DNA from: Chelydra serpentina
Taxonomy: Eukaryota; Chordata; Testudines; Chelydridae
DNA length: 64,000 nt
Assembly (NCBI GenBank): GCA_037349315.1
Contig: JBAIAC010000026.1
Coordinates: forward strand, 29,417,501 to 29,481,500
Direction: 5' to 3'
Of the stretch, positions 11,150-24,489 are shown in pieces. The notes beneath the pieces were generated by a model that had not been told where the DNA came from, made no database searches, and worked only from the letters and a program-made list of their open reading frames with translations. Both the position numbers and the translations under genes were made by a program. Each line of letters begins with the position of its first letter. Within the stretch, counting starts at the first letter, position 1.

Positions 11150-13370
11150 TCCATGTGCAGATACCAACAGCCTCTTGCTGTGTCCAGGTATCTCTTATCA
11201 AGATCCCTGTTCTTGAATCACTTACCCCTGCTTTCCAAACCCATTTTCTCCAATTATCTACATACGCAATATGGTCTGGACTTACTGCTTTCTAGTCTAG
11301 GAAATGGACCATGGAAGGCACAAATAACCCTCTAATGATGATTAATAGCTGCCTTTCAGATGCTTAGGTCCTAGCTCGATTCCCGTTTTCTGGTTGTTTC
11401 TGATTTTAGTTAGGCCTCTTGTTAAAACCCAATAAAGACCTTTTTTTTTTTTTTTTTTGGAGGAGGACCTGCCCATAATTCATATTTCTTGGCCAGACCC
11501 TCCATCACAGCCATGTACAAATATTTAAAATTATACACAAACACATCCACACCTATAAGTAGTCTAATTATATGAAGAAAACTGTCTAAATGTTTAGCTT
11601 TAACTGCTTAGGTTGCAAGAGATGTTTAGTACCTATAACTTCCTTTCTGTTGATTCTCAGTGTATAAAACCATTATCCATAAATCCTAGAGTGGGTTTTA
11701 TTGTAGTATACCAAAGAGGAAAACTCTAGATCATAAGGATTTAGCAAAATCTTCAGTTCTGCAAATGACTTTCAAATATTCTTTACTTTCTGTACTTAAA
11801 AGAAGATAAATCTTGAACAGCCTATACATTAATTCACCTGCTTTGGAAGTTAGAGATTATAGGGTTTATGAGGATTTTTCTCTCTCTGTAATTTGTGTTT
11901 GAGTAACTTACTCTCTGCATATAGTTGGACTTAAAATAAAAAATAAATAAATAAACAACTCCCAAGCTCCACACCGTGTTACTTAGGAAGTTGAGACATC
12001 AAAAGTTGCAATTCATAATACATAATGAACCCGTGGTGGCCCAATATGTAGAGGTAACTCACCTGTGACTTTGGAGCCCTGTCCAAAGTCCAGTTCAATT
12101 AATGGGCATTGATTGGGCCTTTGAAGAGTGAGATGGGGGCCAAAGAGTGATTAATTTTTCTCCCAGGCTGTGAAGACCATTGGAATCAGTAGTGGTTCCA
12201 GATGCCCCTGTTTTTGTTATGCGCGCTTCTTCCATCCCGATGGGGGAAATGGCCAGAGAACTCGCCCTGCAGGGCTGTTTTTCATGGTGCACATGGGGTG
12301 CAGACCCTCTTTCATGACTAGCTGAGTTCTGTCTCCTCTCTCCCACCCCCCATATGCTTGGCATTATTTAAGAACCAGTGGGCTCTGTGGATGGGGCCTC
12401 CCCTCACTGCAGGAAGGTGCCTCGGGGTTTAGAAAGAGTGCCTGGATTTACCCCTACAAAATATTTAATTAGCTATCAGGAATGAATATGTCCCTTTCCC
12501 TTATTTTGATGAAAGAATTCTCACACTATCATTAACAATGAGTTAAATGAGCTAAAACTTCCCTTTATTTCCTTTTCTTTGGATGGGGAAAAGAATGCAG
12601 TTCTCTGCGTGATTAAGATTTGTAGTATCTGGCCTGAAATGTGCTGCCCAGTAATAATATGCTTTGGATTTGTCGGCGGGGTGTTTTAACTCCTGCATAA
12701 CCATGCTTCTTTCTGAAGCCTTCACACCTTAGTTTTGCCATATTTTCCTTTGATTCCTGATTCTGACATCATCACATACTTATCTACCTTTTAGTTTTTT
12801 TTAAACATCCAAAGGAATCTATTAACTATCCTTGTATTTCGGTAGGAGTTGGGCTTCTAAGTCCCTTAGGCTTTCTTGCAAATCCTGCCCTAGTTGTTTT
12901 TAGACTAATTTTGTATATTTCTGGTCACTTATCTTTGTTTAGGACTGAATAAGATTGTTTGATAACTAGTGATAATTAAGGCAAGGCAAGGTGCACACCA
13001 GCCTATTAATACATGCCTCAGATAAGTGGGGAAACACAAGACAATAATCCGAAGCATTCAGATACTCAAAATGCACCAGCAGGCCAGTAACACACATGGT
13101 GGTGTGGCTTATTCTGTTTATGATTTAAATACAAAAGACAGTTTGAAACATTAATAGTGGTTTATTTTGGGGAGGAATAGGTTCCCCCCCCAGCTATGCA
13201 GCACTATACTATTGAATAAGAATGAAGAGCTAGAGTATATCATCTGAAATAGGAAGCCGTCAGCCAAACCTCACAGTGCACCTTTTGGTGGTTTAATGGG
13301 AAGAATGGGATCTGCTGGGTGCTGAGGTCTTCTACAAATCTGACACTCCCTGCCATATAACATCTGCTGG
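11150..13370. other. Unassigned DNA with simple repeats
   Basis: Contains a poly-T run at about 11441-11458 and an AAAT-type run near 11935-11955. A 12030-12430 stretch is somewhat richer in GC and carries a minus-strand 89-codon ORF without family features. No mobile element boundary is readable. Confidence 0.35.
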
Positions 13371-13374
13371 TGTT

Positions 13375-13570
13375 TAGTAAGCAATATTGCCAGCCCCCAA
13401 AATGTATAATGTCTTAAAATCATGAGGTTAAAAAAAATGTGGGGTTCTTTTTATTTGCCTTCTGGATTTTGAGCCTTCAGGGTTTAAAATTTCAAGCTTT
13501 TTCTTGCATGAGGAATTAGGAGATTATCATGTAATAACATGACTCCAGGAGTTGGGGCTTTTAAAAAAAC
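13375..13570 (-). repeat. Dispersed reptile repeat, class unassigned
   Basis: Segments such as 'gggttctttttatttgcc', 'ttctggattttgagcc' and 'gccagcccccaaaatg' match text that I recall as recurring in reptile genomes. The repeat seems to run on the minus strand. I cannot place it in a class or fix its ends. Confidence 0.35.
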
Positions 13571-13574
13571 ATCA

Positions 13575-14955
13575 GTATCCCAAGACTTGAAGTTATGTAT
13601 GGAGAGTTGACCACACAAAATCTGCCTTTGTGATACCTGTTTTTTTGTGGACAGAAATTGGTTTCCAGAGTTTACAATGTTAAATCCAGCATTTGCCCCT
13701 TAAACTGCTATTTAAGAATTTGTGGATGCTCTCAAAGTTATGAAGGGAAAGGAACGGCTTTCCAGGTATCAAAGCTGGGTCCAGTGGATTAATGACATGT
13801 GGTGTTTTCCCTTTGGATATGAATTCATATTCAGCCTAGGTCACAAATTGAAACAAACTAATTTCTGTGTGTCTCTGAAGAAAGCAAGTTATTTAAAATG
13901 TTGTAGCCTGAGAGATTGTACAACATGAATCATAACACTAATAACTTAAGAGTAAAGAAGGTGCATATTCTGCTAAATAAACTTTAGTAATTACTTCAGG
14001 GGGCCTTCATCTGCAACACTGTAATTTTTCTAGTTTATATATCTGTTACATTGCTGACCACAGTGACAGTTTTGCTGTTCTTGTATAAAATAACTAATAC
14101 GTGTGCACCTGGTCTTCGTTATGGTTACATTGCATATATAATAAAGGCAAGATAGGAAACTGTCTGATTTCTGCTGATAACTACACCTAGTTGCATGTAT
14201 ACTTACATGCCTAATGCAAAATATGTTTTCCATGAAAAGACATTCTCTATTAAATGGTGTTCACAGGCGTTAGGCGTCTGGAAAACATTCATATCACTTG
14301 CTACAAAATGCTAAAAAGTGACCATGTCCACCTTTTTCTACCTGCCTTGGTCAGATGTGAACTCTCATTATAACATATTTAACTGAGTCAAATGCATTCT
14401 CATTTTTAAAAAGGACAAAAAAAATCTAGGTAACTTTTATTGTGTTTTTTATTCAATGCTTTGACTAAACAGGAGTGAAATGTGGAAAATTCTTTGTTTT
14501 TTTAAAGTGAACATTGGTCTTACTGAGAACTAATTTTTTGTCGCAAAGTGTATATTAGACCAAATCCAGCTGTGGGGTAAGCGGTTGCAATTTCCATAGA
14601 TGTCAATGAGAGTTGAGCCTGTTATTCTAAGGCTAAATTTGGCCCACTGTGGTAGGAATTCATTTTTGTTATTAATGCTGTGTTTTTAGTCTTTTCTGTT
14701 AGAAAGGTCACTTTGAAAATGATTTATTTAATGATGACTGTCAGATGCAGTGCTGGATGGATGTAGGCGGAGAAATTGGAGACCTCTTGTTTCCATGTAG
14801 ATATCTCTCACATCCTGTAGTCCATAAGTATATCCCAGTCAATATCACTTCTGCCACAGTTGCTACTCATTTTGAAGCACCAGAGCAAAACAAATGTAAC
14901 CAGGTCGGACCCTGATTTAAATACGAGTTGCAGGTTTGGTATCTATCCCATGAAG
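13575..14955. other. AT-rich unassigned DNA
   Basis: ORFs of 68 (+) and 67 (-) codons are present but look random. No repeats with readable ends. Confidence 0.35.
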
Positions 14956-14968
14956 ACAGGGATAGATA

Positions 14969-15148
14969 CAGTAGTGTAGCCAGGGGGGAAGCAGGGGGAG
15001 CGGCTGCTCCCCGACTGAGCAGAAGCCTTTTTTTGCTCCCGACGCCTTTTGCTCCTACACTGCAGCCAGAGCGGAGCATTTTTTTTTTTGTTTCCGGCGC
15101 TTTTTTTAGCTCTGCTCCCCCTGTGCTCTAAACCTGGCTACGCCACTA
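14969..15148. mobile_element. hAT-type MITE with 8-bp target duplication
   Basis: The 180-bp insert is flanked by GATAGATA at 14961-14968 and 15149-15156. The left end is CAGTAGTGTAGCCAGG and the right end, inverted, is TAGTGGCGTAGCCAGG. An 8-bp duplication with CAG-type short inverted ends is the hallmark of hAT elements. The interior is GC- and T-rich with 'ctgctccccgactgagcag' and is non-coding. ORFs of 67-70 codons on both strands over it are by-products. Confidence 0.85.
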
Positions 15149-15159
15149 GATAGATAATA

Positions 15160-16030
15160 CAGATCTAGAATTTCTTGGTCTCCCCATGAGATGGCACTAT
15201 TTTTGTTATAATAATCCATATAAAGGTACATTTATCTGGAAAACAAATTCTGTACCCTTAAAAGATGCAAATATCAGAAGTTGAATGTGAAGAGGAGCTT
15301 TAAATTTCATTAGTTTAAATTGGCACGTGTTAAGTGTGTGCACCAAAACTGGCACTAGTACATGGTGTGTCCGTTTATATTCCAGATTTTCCAAACAGGA
15401 AGAACTGTTAACAGAGTTTAACACGTTTACAGATCAGTAAGTTGATTGGGCTGTAATAGGACAATGAAGTGAGAAATGGAGACTGGGTTTTATCCTCATT
15501 TTATTTACAAATTATATTAAAAATAAGGGATTCCTAAATATCTGAATCTTACCTTTCTTCTGAGAAGAGAGTATTTAACTGTTAGACAGTTGCACTATCA
15601 GTGAAATTTATATCCAGCAACAGCATGGAACAAAGGTGACATCTCGTGGTAAAGGTTTTAAAAAAAAGTCTTAGATCTGTATTCCCTTTGGCTTTCACGT
15701 GAGATTTATCCCACACTATCTCTCTCAATTTAAAGACAACACTCCAAAACTGAGCTGATATCAGCTACTAATCATGTTAGAGCATCGCAGCTCTCTATGC
15801 TTCACTTTGCAATCTTGTATTTTGGACTGTGTATGGAAATCTGGACTTTGATTATAGGAATTTTCATGTTACCTCCAACAAAACCTTGTCCCTAACCAAA
15901 GATCCAAATACCCAACCATATTTATAAATGTGTACATTAAGCATTACAGAATTCATAGCGGGAAGGAAAGACCCAAGCAATATATAGTCCACAGTATACA
16001 AGACACTTATTTCATGAAAGAAACTGAGAA
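15160..16030. other. Unassigned DNA left of the Harbinger remnant
   Basis: I looked here for the left inverted end matching the Harbinger right end at about 17644 and found none. That element is therefore either truncated on this side or its left end has decayed. Confidence 0.35.
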
Positions 16031-16059
16031 CTTTACTGTGGTTAACTGTTAAAATGCTC

Positions 16060-17644
16060 TTTTAAAGCATCTCTTAGCTGCACAGCTCTTCTATAGCCTT
16101 TCTATCTGGTTGTTCAAAGCCAGCAGATAGCCACCCCATCTTGCTCTTCCACCCTGGTGGCAGCTTTTCCTCCTTCACCTCACAGATACTATGCAATATA
16201 CAACATGCAGCTATAACCAGCAGGATGTTTTTCTGGCTAAGATCAAATCTAGTGTGTAAACGACGCCAGCATCCCTTCAATCTACCAAAAGCACATTCCG
16301 CAGTCATTCTGCACTTGCTGAGCTGGTAGCGGAATCTTTCCTTGGCATTGTTGAGGTGGCCAGTGTGCAGCTTCAGCAGCCGGGGGAGTAAGAGGTAGGC
16401 TGGGTCCCCGAGAATCACTACTGGCATTTCAACATAACCAATGGTGATCAGCTGGTTGTGAAATAATGTCTTTGCTCGCTGCTTTTCAGAAAGTCCTGTG
16501 TTCCTAAAGATGTGAGCATCCTGCACCTTCCCTGACCAAGCATCATTCATATCAGTGAAGCATCCCTGGTGATTCACTGGTGCTTGTATAACCATAGAAT
16601 AAGAGCCCTTTTGTTTTGATGCACTCTGTGGCAAGATAGGCTGGTGCCAAAATAGGAATGTGCGTGCCGTCTGGTGACTCACCATAGTTTGGGAACCTCA
16701 TTACTGCAAATCCATGTGCTATTTCCTCACTACATTACTGATCATAGTCCTGGGTAGCAGGAGATGTTTAAAGGCATGAAACGCTTGGGTCACAACAGCC
16801 CTGCTGTAGATTTTCCAACTCCAGAATGATTGCCCACTGACTGGTCGCAATCTGGTGTTGTGAGTTTCCAGAGTGTTCCTTCTGGTCAGGTACAGCTCTC
16901 ATTTTGGTGTCAGTCACTGTGTTGGACTAGGCTGAGCTCAGCGCACGGCTCCAGGCATGTGGCCTTTCACAGCTAAAAGTTCTGATGCCACTGCTCATCA
17001 TCCCAAACCTGCAATATGTGATCGCAGCAATCCATGCTATTTTAAAAAAAAACAAACAAAAAACCCAAAGCAGTGCTCCACCATGTGGAGTGCTTCAGGA
17101 ATGCCAGCAGCAACCTGGAATATGTATTTATTTTATTATTTATTTGCTATGTCCATCAGCATCCAGTTATGGTGCTCAGATATCTCTGCATCTGACTCAT
17201 CGCAATCCTGATTGGAGCTGTACTCACTCAAGCTCTGCAAATACTGGGGAATCGTGCATCCTGCGTCAGTAACGCACATTGGAATTGTGCTGAGCTTCTG
17301 TCAGATGAAAGGCGAGTCGAAAGTGCAAAAAATTATGGCATGTGGCAATGTTATGGGATGGAGAAAGTGGCATGGTGGGAACTTGACCTCTAGCTCCCTG
17401 AAATCCTTGGGTTAATCGCTACTATCTCACAAACCGTTGCAGAAATGTTCCAAAAAGCATTGCACAGGACGGCAGCACAGGGCACGCTGGGATACCTACC
17501 CATGGTGCACTGTGCTATACATCAACACAAACATTCTTGTGGAGTACGCAAGCAGCTAAGTGTGTACGTGCCTGAGCATAACTTTTGACAGATGTATGCT
17601 GATGTTAACTTCTGTCGACCGAACTTTGTAATGTAGACCTGGCC
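16060..17644 (-). mobile_element. Decayed Harbinger transposon, minus strand
   Basis: The right boundary is set by 'tgtagacctggcc' at 17632-17644, which inverted (GGCCAGGTCTACATTAC) is a plausible Harbinger-type inverted end. The next several hundred bases on the minus strand are non-coding or badly decayed. They contain text resembling the 5' part of autonomous turtle Harbingers, for example 'gtgccctgtgctgcc'. The transposase remnant follows at 16685-16074. No left terminal repeat or flanking duplication is visible, so the left limit is approximate. Confidence 0.65.
16074..16685 (-). pseudogene. HARBI1-like Harbinger transposase, broken
   Basis: The 203-codon open stretch covers the C-terminal half of a PIF/Harbinger DDE transposase. 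Visible family blocks are SGKVQDAHIFRN (51-62), the second catalytic Asp in ILGDPAY (D94) and the catalytic Glu in ECAFGRLKGCW (E130), then a hydrophobic IAACCILHSICE segment (158-169). The first catalytic Asp, in DGTHIPILAP, is present in the DNA at 16669-16671 but in another frame. A frameshift therefore lies between about 16620 and 16660, and the apparent start Met and first 20 residues are out-of-frame artefacts. Family members are about 350 aa, so the N-terminal half is missing or unreadable. The accessory Myb-like protein of Harbingers is not recognisable. The product would be inactive. Confidence 0.85.
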
Positions 17645-17649
17645 AGAGA

Positions 17650-20080
17650 CAATCTGTCAGCAAGTTTCCCATCCATTTGCTGACAGCAGAGGAATGTTGT
17701 CACTCAGAAATCCTGAGTTCTATTTCAAGTTTGGAAGGGTGAATGTTCTCTAGTGGTTAGAGACTCTTCTGTTCTCTCTTTCTCAATCTTCTGCCCTTCA
17801 GTTCTTGTCTACCTCTTCTGCTTCTTGTGCTCCCAAGAAGTGCCTTTGAAAATCCTGCCCTCAGTTTTATTCATTAGCAGCTTGCAAGTATTTCTGGTTT
17901 GGTTAAATAATGACAAAAAAGCTTCAGAACCTATAGCTAATACAGAGGATTAATTCATTCACATTTGTACAATTTTTGAAGAATATGCAATAGTGCATAG
18001 ACATGTTAAATAATATACTCTTAAGAGATCCGTAATATAGATGCCCAGCTATCTGTGTAGTTTGTTACATAAAGTCTGTTAGAAAGTTTGGGGATGAGCT
18101 GAGCCCCCTTGAAAATCTGACCATTTTGTTTAGGTTCCAAAGTAGGAGATGTTGTGTGCTCTGCTCTTTTGAAAATCTGGCCCTGTAGCTTCAGAGCTAC
18201 CCACAGTTTGACTGTTAGGCTCATTGCCTGTAACCTCTTTATAGTTTTTAAGTGAGTGGAAATTAATCATTCAGCGGTCAACGCCTGTTTTATTTAATTA
18301 GCTGCTTTGCAAGACAACCTTAGCAATATCTATATTTTCAAAGTTCATGAAGTACAATTTTGTATAGTGTTTCCAGCAGCCATTTAAATTAAAAGCTGAC
18401 AAGGTCTTGGCCATGTAACTTAAACATTTTTGCATTATTTTTAACATTTTGAAAGTTGATATGCTGTCTGTTTGACCTAGTTACTGTACGAAGCTATATT
18501 CTTTGGCAAATGTTAACAATCTCTCTGTGTGTGGGCTAAATAAATATTCCAAGAACAGTGACTGAGCCCTGCCTTGGATAGAGGTCTCTTTCCACACATT
18601 TCCTAGATTATAATGAACAGTTTTATTAGTGGCTTCACAAAATGTTGCAAAGTTTCAGTAAAAATAGAGCATGAATCCACTTGTAAGCAAAACCATTTCG
18701 CATAAAATGTTCCTTTGCGTTGAGTTTTTTTCCCATGTTGTTATAGAGCACATATTATTGACCTATTCTAAACTGAAATATTCCCAAGTTTTCAAGTAAC
18801 ATAGCCTGTAATTTTTGAGATACTGTCTTGGGGAAAACTATCCTGATTTACAGCATCAGTTAAGTATAATGTCTCAGAGAAGCATGATGCCAAGAAGGTT
18901 TCTATGCAGAGCACGCTGTTTTTCAGAAATCACATTTTAATTCCCAGGGTCACTGGTTGGATCAGGAATTGTAACTGTGCTGAGCAGTGAGTTTCAGGTT
19001 TATGGTTCTAAAGAAGATAATTCTTTTAAGCGACTATCTCTGGAAGGGTTTAACTCATGGGAGCACATCTGATTGGGCTATCCATATGAACTAGGGCATT
19101 GTATTTTCAGCTACAATATTAGTGAATTCTAGGACTCCAGTGCAGAGCTCTAAAAGTTAGTGTGTGTGACGTCTAAGATGAGAGCGCTCTTACAAGGGGA
19201 AAAAAAGGACTCAGGGTTGCTTACGTTTTCATGGGGGAGAGAACAAATTCTTCAGTAGGATTTTATTTGTATAATGAATTTGTCACTATCTCCAGGCAAA
19301 TCGGTTGCAGGAACATAAATTCTCTAATAGGTTTCAGATTGTTTCATTTTTAAAGAGCTGTTTCACAACAGGATCAAATTAAAAATATATACATTTGTAT
19401 GAAACCCACTCTTAAGTCATTTTCTCAATTTCCTTTGCTATTATGTCAGATAATTTTGTTGGGATACATATTTTCCCCACATAAATCAGCATACCTCTTG
19501 CTTGATTCTGTCAGTCATAAGCTTGTGTTCATGACAGCGTAGCAGTAGACCTTGTGAGACAGCTGGTAATATGTGCTGTGGGGCAGATGGAAATCTGGCT
19601 TTCGGGGCAATATTTCCTCAACAACCCACTACAAAGTGCCCCACTCCCTGAAGATAACAGTACACTCTTTCTGTGAATGGCTCTGTGAGTTGACCTTTGT
19701 CTGGGTCTGATTCTTATACCTGGGCATCCCTTCCTGACCCATCTTTACCTCCTTCGATATCATCTCCATCAGTTTATGGGAGATCTGATGTATAAATTTC
19801 TTCATTGATTTCCCCCCCTCCTCCTCTCATGTTCTAGAGAGTACATCAAATGTTGTTGGGGCAATAAGTCTAATAGGGTCTAATCCTACTGAATGGATTT
19901 TGGAGCAGTGAACCGTAATAAGAAGCCCAAACAAATTTTCTAACCAGGGTCCCTAAAGAATGACAAATCTATATTTAGGCCTCTGAATGAGTACCCTTAT
20001 TTTCAGAAATGTTTTAGTGACTATAATGTCCACTGATGTCACTAGGAGCTGTGGATGCTCAGTACCTCTGAAAACCAAGC
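17650..20080. other. Mostly unassigned DNA with MIR-like and TTTGAAAATCTG scraps
   Basis: Near 17690-17800 there is MIR-like wording ('atcctgagttctatttc', 'ctagtggttagagactc'), too diverged to delimit. At 18105-18186 the phrases 'ttgaaaatctgacca' and 'ttttgaaaatctggccc' belong to a low-copy amniote repeat that recurs in this window. Nothing else is recognised. Confidence 0.35.
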
Positions 20081-20084
20081 CACT

Positions 20085-20360
20085 TGTTTAGACTGTTTAA
20101 TATAGATTTAGCTGCTTAACTTTAGACACCCAAGCTTCAAAATTTGGGCCACGTTGCTTTGCAAACTGCAAAACCCTTGTTCAAAAGAGCTTACACTCTA
20201 GATCAAACACATGATAAATGGGATGAGTGTTAAGGCACAGTTAGTAAAGAAACCAACACTGGTTGAATTTAGAAAGAAGTGGAATTGAAGGAAGAGAGGG
20301 AGTGGGAGGCTGTTCCAAGCATGGGGGCTGGCACGAAAGTGCATTAGGGATGTAAGGGTG
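20085..20360. repeat. Old dispersed repeat fragments
   Basis: The 20150-20360 stretch includes 'gagcttacactctag' and 'aggctgttccaagcatggg', phrases typical of ancient dispersed amniote repeats (a LINE or old DNA element). The 20085-20155 stretch ends with 'ttcaaaatttgggcc', one of the TTTGAAAATCTGGGCC-type ends. Class is not determined. Confidence 0.3.
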
Positions 20361-20369
20361 GGAGAAGGG

Positions 20370-23300
20370 AAAAAATAAAAATTATTCAAGATGGAGAAGA
20401 GAGAGGAGAGGATTAGAGCAGAAAGTCAGGAGCAAGTTGCTTATTAGCATACCCTGAAAAAATTCCAATTGGTTGGGAAATGCTAAAATGAAACCTAAAT
20501 GTTTAAAAATTGAGGAAGATAGCTGCTATAGATCTAAATCTGAGGGGTGTGGCCTGTTTCTGCGAAATATGGGGAGAAAAAGAACATTCTGAGGCTACAG
20601 GAAATCCCCGGTGAGAGTGAAGCGTGGAAGTACAGTTACCGTGTGTGTGCACCAAAGAACACTCTAACAGCAGCTAGTGCGAAATTATAGCTGGTTTAAA
20701 TTATGCATCTTAAAAAAATTGGTCCTGTATATTGCTGAATAACGGTATAAGTGACAATATACATACAGAGCAATAGTCCTGCTAAAAGTACACCTCTTCC
20801 TTTTCTGAAGAACTGTTGGTATTTTTTAAACCACAAACATTCTTTTCAAAAACAGTAAGGAATTGAAATGTTGAGCAATAAAGTGGCATGGGAAACTAAT
20901 GAGGAACTTTATCCATGTAAGATTTAATTCAAGAGTTTTAGATCAAGGCTGTTGCTGTTCTCTTGACCTTTATTTGTTCCCTATCAACAATGCTGGACCA
21001 TGTTTCCAACTTAGTCATAGCAAAGATAGGAAACTTGCACTGGATCAATCTTAAAGTAAAAATATGTCCTAGAAGCAACTTATTTTGACTGATTAAAAGG
21101 AAAGACTGTTTTGTAAACACAGTGGAGGAATAAAGCCCAAAAGAAAACAGTATGAACAAAAATATGAACAATACAATCCATAATCATACCAAAACAGCAA
21201 AATTGGATTATACATTGAAACCAAACACATTCCAATTTTAATAAGGAACTGCTGCTTCAGAGTATCTGTAGCACGTTTAGATCAACTTAGACCTTTCTGA
21301 ATTGCTGTTCATTTTATAAATCAAATAACTTTTTTCTCTTCTTAGTGACTGTAAGAGGCCTCCCCAAATTCAGTCTCTCTCATCAGAAGACTGAGAATAA
21401 ATTAGCTTTTTCATTAAACTACGTATGTCTACCACATTTCTTTCTTTAAATCCATGTTTGAAACACATCCCCCCCCCCCAACCCATTAACCTTAGTCCTT
21501 CACTCAAAGAAATGTTAACAGATCAAGATCAGATGTTTGAAAATATTTCTCCTGTCCTTTCCCCTGCAAAAAAAAAAATCCTTTAAAAATAGTTTGGGCT
21601 TATTTTGCTTTCCATTTTTCTGGGTTTGTTAGAGGAGATTGTATATCTTCAATGTATGAATTAGACCTCAAATCTAGTGAGAAACCATTAGGTTCTCCAT
21701 GGATATTGTCAAGAGGATGGCACTTGTCAATATTAACAACTATAAACTTTTTTCTAACCTCCCATTTTTGTGTAGGATTATTGAAATGTTTATGGCAAGG
21801 TAACTCTGTTATCTGAAGTCTTTTGACTCCCTTGACCCCCTTCAATCAGTTTTTTGCCTCGGAGTAGTCCATGGACTGTATTAAATCCTATTGGTTGATA
21901 ATCTCCTGTTACTGAACTATAAAAGCCAGGTGTCCTTACCAACTCTTTTTGCAGTCTTTGATACCCTCAACCACAAATGGTAAATATTTGCTTACAGCTT
22001 CTTCTGTAAATACATTTTATGAATCTAAAAATATATAAATTGAATTCTAGGGTCTTTTCATAGTACCATTTGGTTCATGTCAAATAAAATCACATCAATC
22101 ACATTTTTATAGAAAAAGAAGTGTTTCTAGTGTTGCAGCTAATTTTCCACACATCAGGCTGGTGGAGGATAGCAAAATTATGGGACACCATTGTTAAAAG
22201 GCCCGTTCCTGCACTATTGAAGTCAATGGGAATTTTTCACTGATTTTAGTGAAAGCAAAATTGGGGACTTAAGGCTGCTGTTTCAAAATGTTACGCTTCT
22301 ATAAGAAATAGTTCCCCGTGTAAGCTTTAAAAAATCTTATTCTGAAAATTTTGGATCTGTGCAAACAATTTACCAGTTGACGGTAGTATGGTCGTTGCAG
22401 ATCCTGGTTTATTAAAAGAAAGCTAAATAAAATGTGGCCAGGAGTGATTTTCTTGGCCATTGAGTTGTGAAATGGCGTGGTTATAGTCAAATTGAGGCAA
22501 CCATTACCCGGTGCAGATGCAAAGCTGCATTTCACTATATGGTTGGTCGGAGGAGGGGGAGAATTCCACAGTTTTCTTTCTTGATCCATTTATTGACACC
22601 ACTAACTTTACATTCATATGTAACAACCTGGTCTTAGTTTGTGTATTAAAATATATATCACCAAATATTTTGATCAATACTCTATTGGTTTGCCCTATAT
22701 TCATATTTGATTATGGATGTGATAATCCTAAAAGGCTACAGTGAAGCATCAAAAGCAAATATCCTGTGACTTCTTTACCAAATGTTAGGCTATCACCTTA
22801 ATGTTTATCTCCAGGACAAATACAACCAACATTTAAAGACCTATCATCATAAGGAGTCCTAGGGACAATACAGATACCTACAGGAATCAAAAGTATTTGT
22901 TTGCTTTTCATTTTTAGAGCACATACAGGTTTGCATCCTACATATGTTTGTAGGGGTGATTAATGACTCATATCTATACATTAGAACTGAGAGTATTAAG
23001 ATTTATATCTTTTGGTTTGTTTCTTTTAAAAAGCAACTGCAAGCTCATAAATACATTCTAAATGTGCTCTGTCAGATGTGCATGTGACCTATAGTGGACA
23101 TTTACTGTAAATGAGTATACCCATTTGGAAGCTTCTTTTAAGCCATTAAATACACTTCAAAATGACATAAGATGTCATAAGCCATGTTTATAATGATCAA
23201 TTTTATTGTATTTATCAGACAAACCATAAGAACAGAAAAGGTTTACTTGGCCCATCCTGCTGGCTCCTTGCTTTGCTTTGTTACCAAATTATAAATGTAT

Positions 23301-24345
23301 TACAAATAGAATTTAGTAGTGAAGGTCAGGTTTGAAACAATTCAGCCAGTTACATCTTAAATTAGTTATACAATTTGTTTAAAGAAAGTTTATTGAATGT
23401 GTAGCAATGATGGTGGGTAGATGTAATAGCACACTGCAAAACCTGACAAAATCATAAGGTGGAAAGATGTTTTGGGCACACTAGCTCAGCAAGGGAGAGA
23501 GGACTTAATTGGGAGTTTGTCTAGACTAGAGAATGAATAGCCACCATACTGAATTTGTTTCTCCATTGTAGTGGACACTCAGCCTCTATACTTCCTGCAG
23601 ACTTCTCTCTTTGAACCTGCATGTCATATATGGCTGGACTGAGGCAGCCTCCTTGGGAGTAAGTTTGTAATTTTGTAGTATTTGGTGAGTTATATTCAAA
23701 CATTTGAAACATTTTGTGATGTCTGTTTTGCTTGTAGTTAACTTTCTCAAAAAGCTTCAGTCAAAAATTTTGTCTCTAAGGCATGTTCATATTGTGTCGA
23801 TCTAGATTTTTTTGTCCAGTACTTGTTGTGTAAACATTATTGATGGATTTCAGGAATCTGAACTGACAGTGAATGCTAAGAATTGTGTAAAAAACCCCAA
23901 ACCTCTTTCAGTGACAGAAGGGGGAGATTTTTCTAGCATCTTGAACAGGACAAATTGCTGGCATCCTCTCTTCTGTAAGAAGTACCTTTTGAAGGCCCAG
24001 TGGGATTAAAAATGTTGTTTACTCTTTACTTCTGCAATATAAAAATAAAAAAGTGATTAAAATTTAAGTAGTCTTGAGAGAGTTTCTCTATCTAATTTCT
24101 TGAACGTTGGCGTGCATTAAAACTGGATCATTGCATAATGCTGTTGTGGTAAGTATTACTGCAGCACCTTGTTGAGCAACAAACAGAAATAAGAGCAGTA
24201 ATTATTTTATAAATAGTCTAACAATTGATGTTCTAATTTTTATAAGATATTATGGTTCTATTATAGTTTCCTCTCTAAACCTCTGTGTTCACATAGTTAA
24301 TATAATCATGAAATGTCCTTTGCAAGATGAAACTTGGCATCTAAT
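20370..24345. other. AT-rich unassigned DNA
   Basis: A purine-rich stretch lies at about 20380-20430 and a poly-C run at about 21471-21480. At 22199-22265 there is 'attgaagtcaatgggaat', part of the amniote palindromic repeat that also appears near 40240 and 41340. At 23225-23262 a weak CR1-like phrase occurs. ORFs here are 60-96 codons with no family features. Confidence 0.35.
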
Positions 24346-24355
24346 TACTTACACC

Positions 24356-24476
24356 TAGGGTGACCAGATGTCCCAATTTTATAGGGACAGTCCCGATATT
24401 TGGGGCTTTTTTTTATATGGGCTCCTATTACCCCCCACCCCGTCCCGATTTTCAAACTTACTGTCTGGACGCCCTA
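24356..24476. mobile_element. hAT-type MITE (TAGGGTGACC family), copy 1
   Basis: The 121-bp insert is flanked by the 8-bp duplication CTTACACC at 24348-24355 and 24477-24484. Its inverted ends are TAGGGTGACCAGA and, reading the right end backwards, TAGGGCGTCCAGA. The interior includes 'atagggacagtcccgata' and 'ccgtcccgatttt', the internal signature of a small element abundant in turtles. It is non-coding. Confidence 0.9.
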
Positions 24477-24489
24477 CTTACACCAGAAG

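Noticed and set aside
16957..17415. Plus-strand ORFs of 67-95 codons
   Set aside because: They are antisense to the non-coding 5' part of the Harbinger remnant and have no conserved motif.
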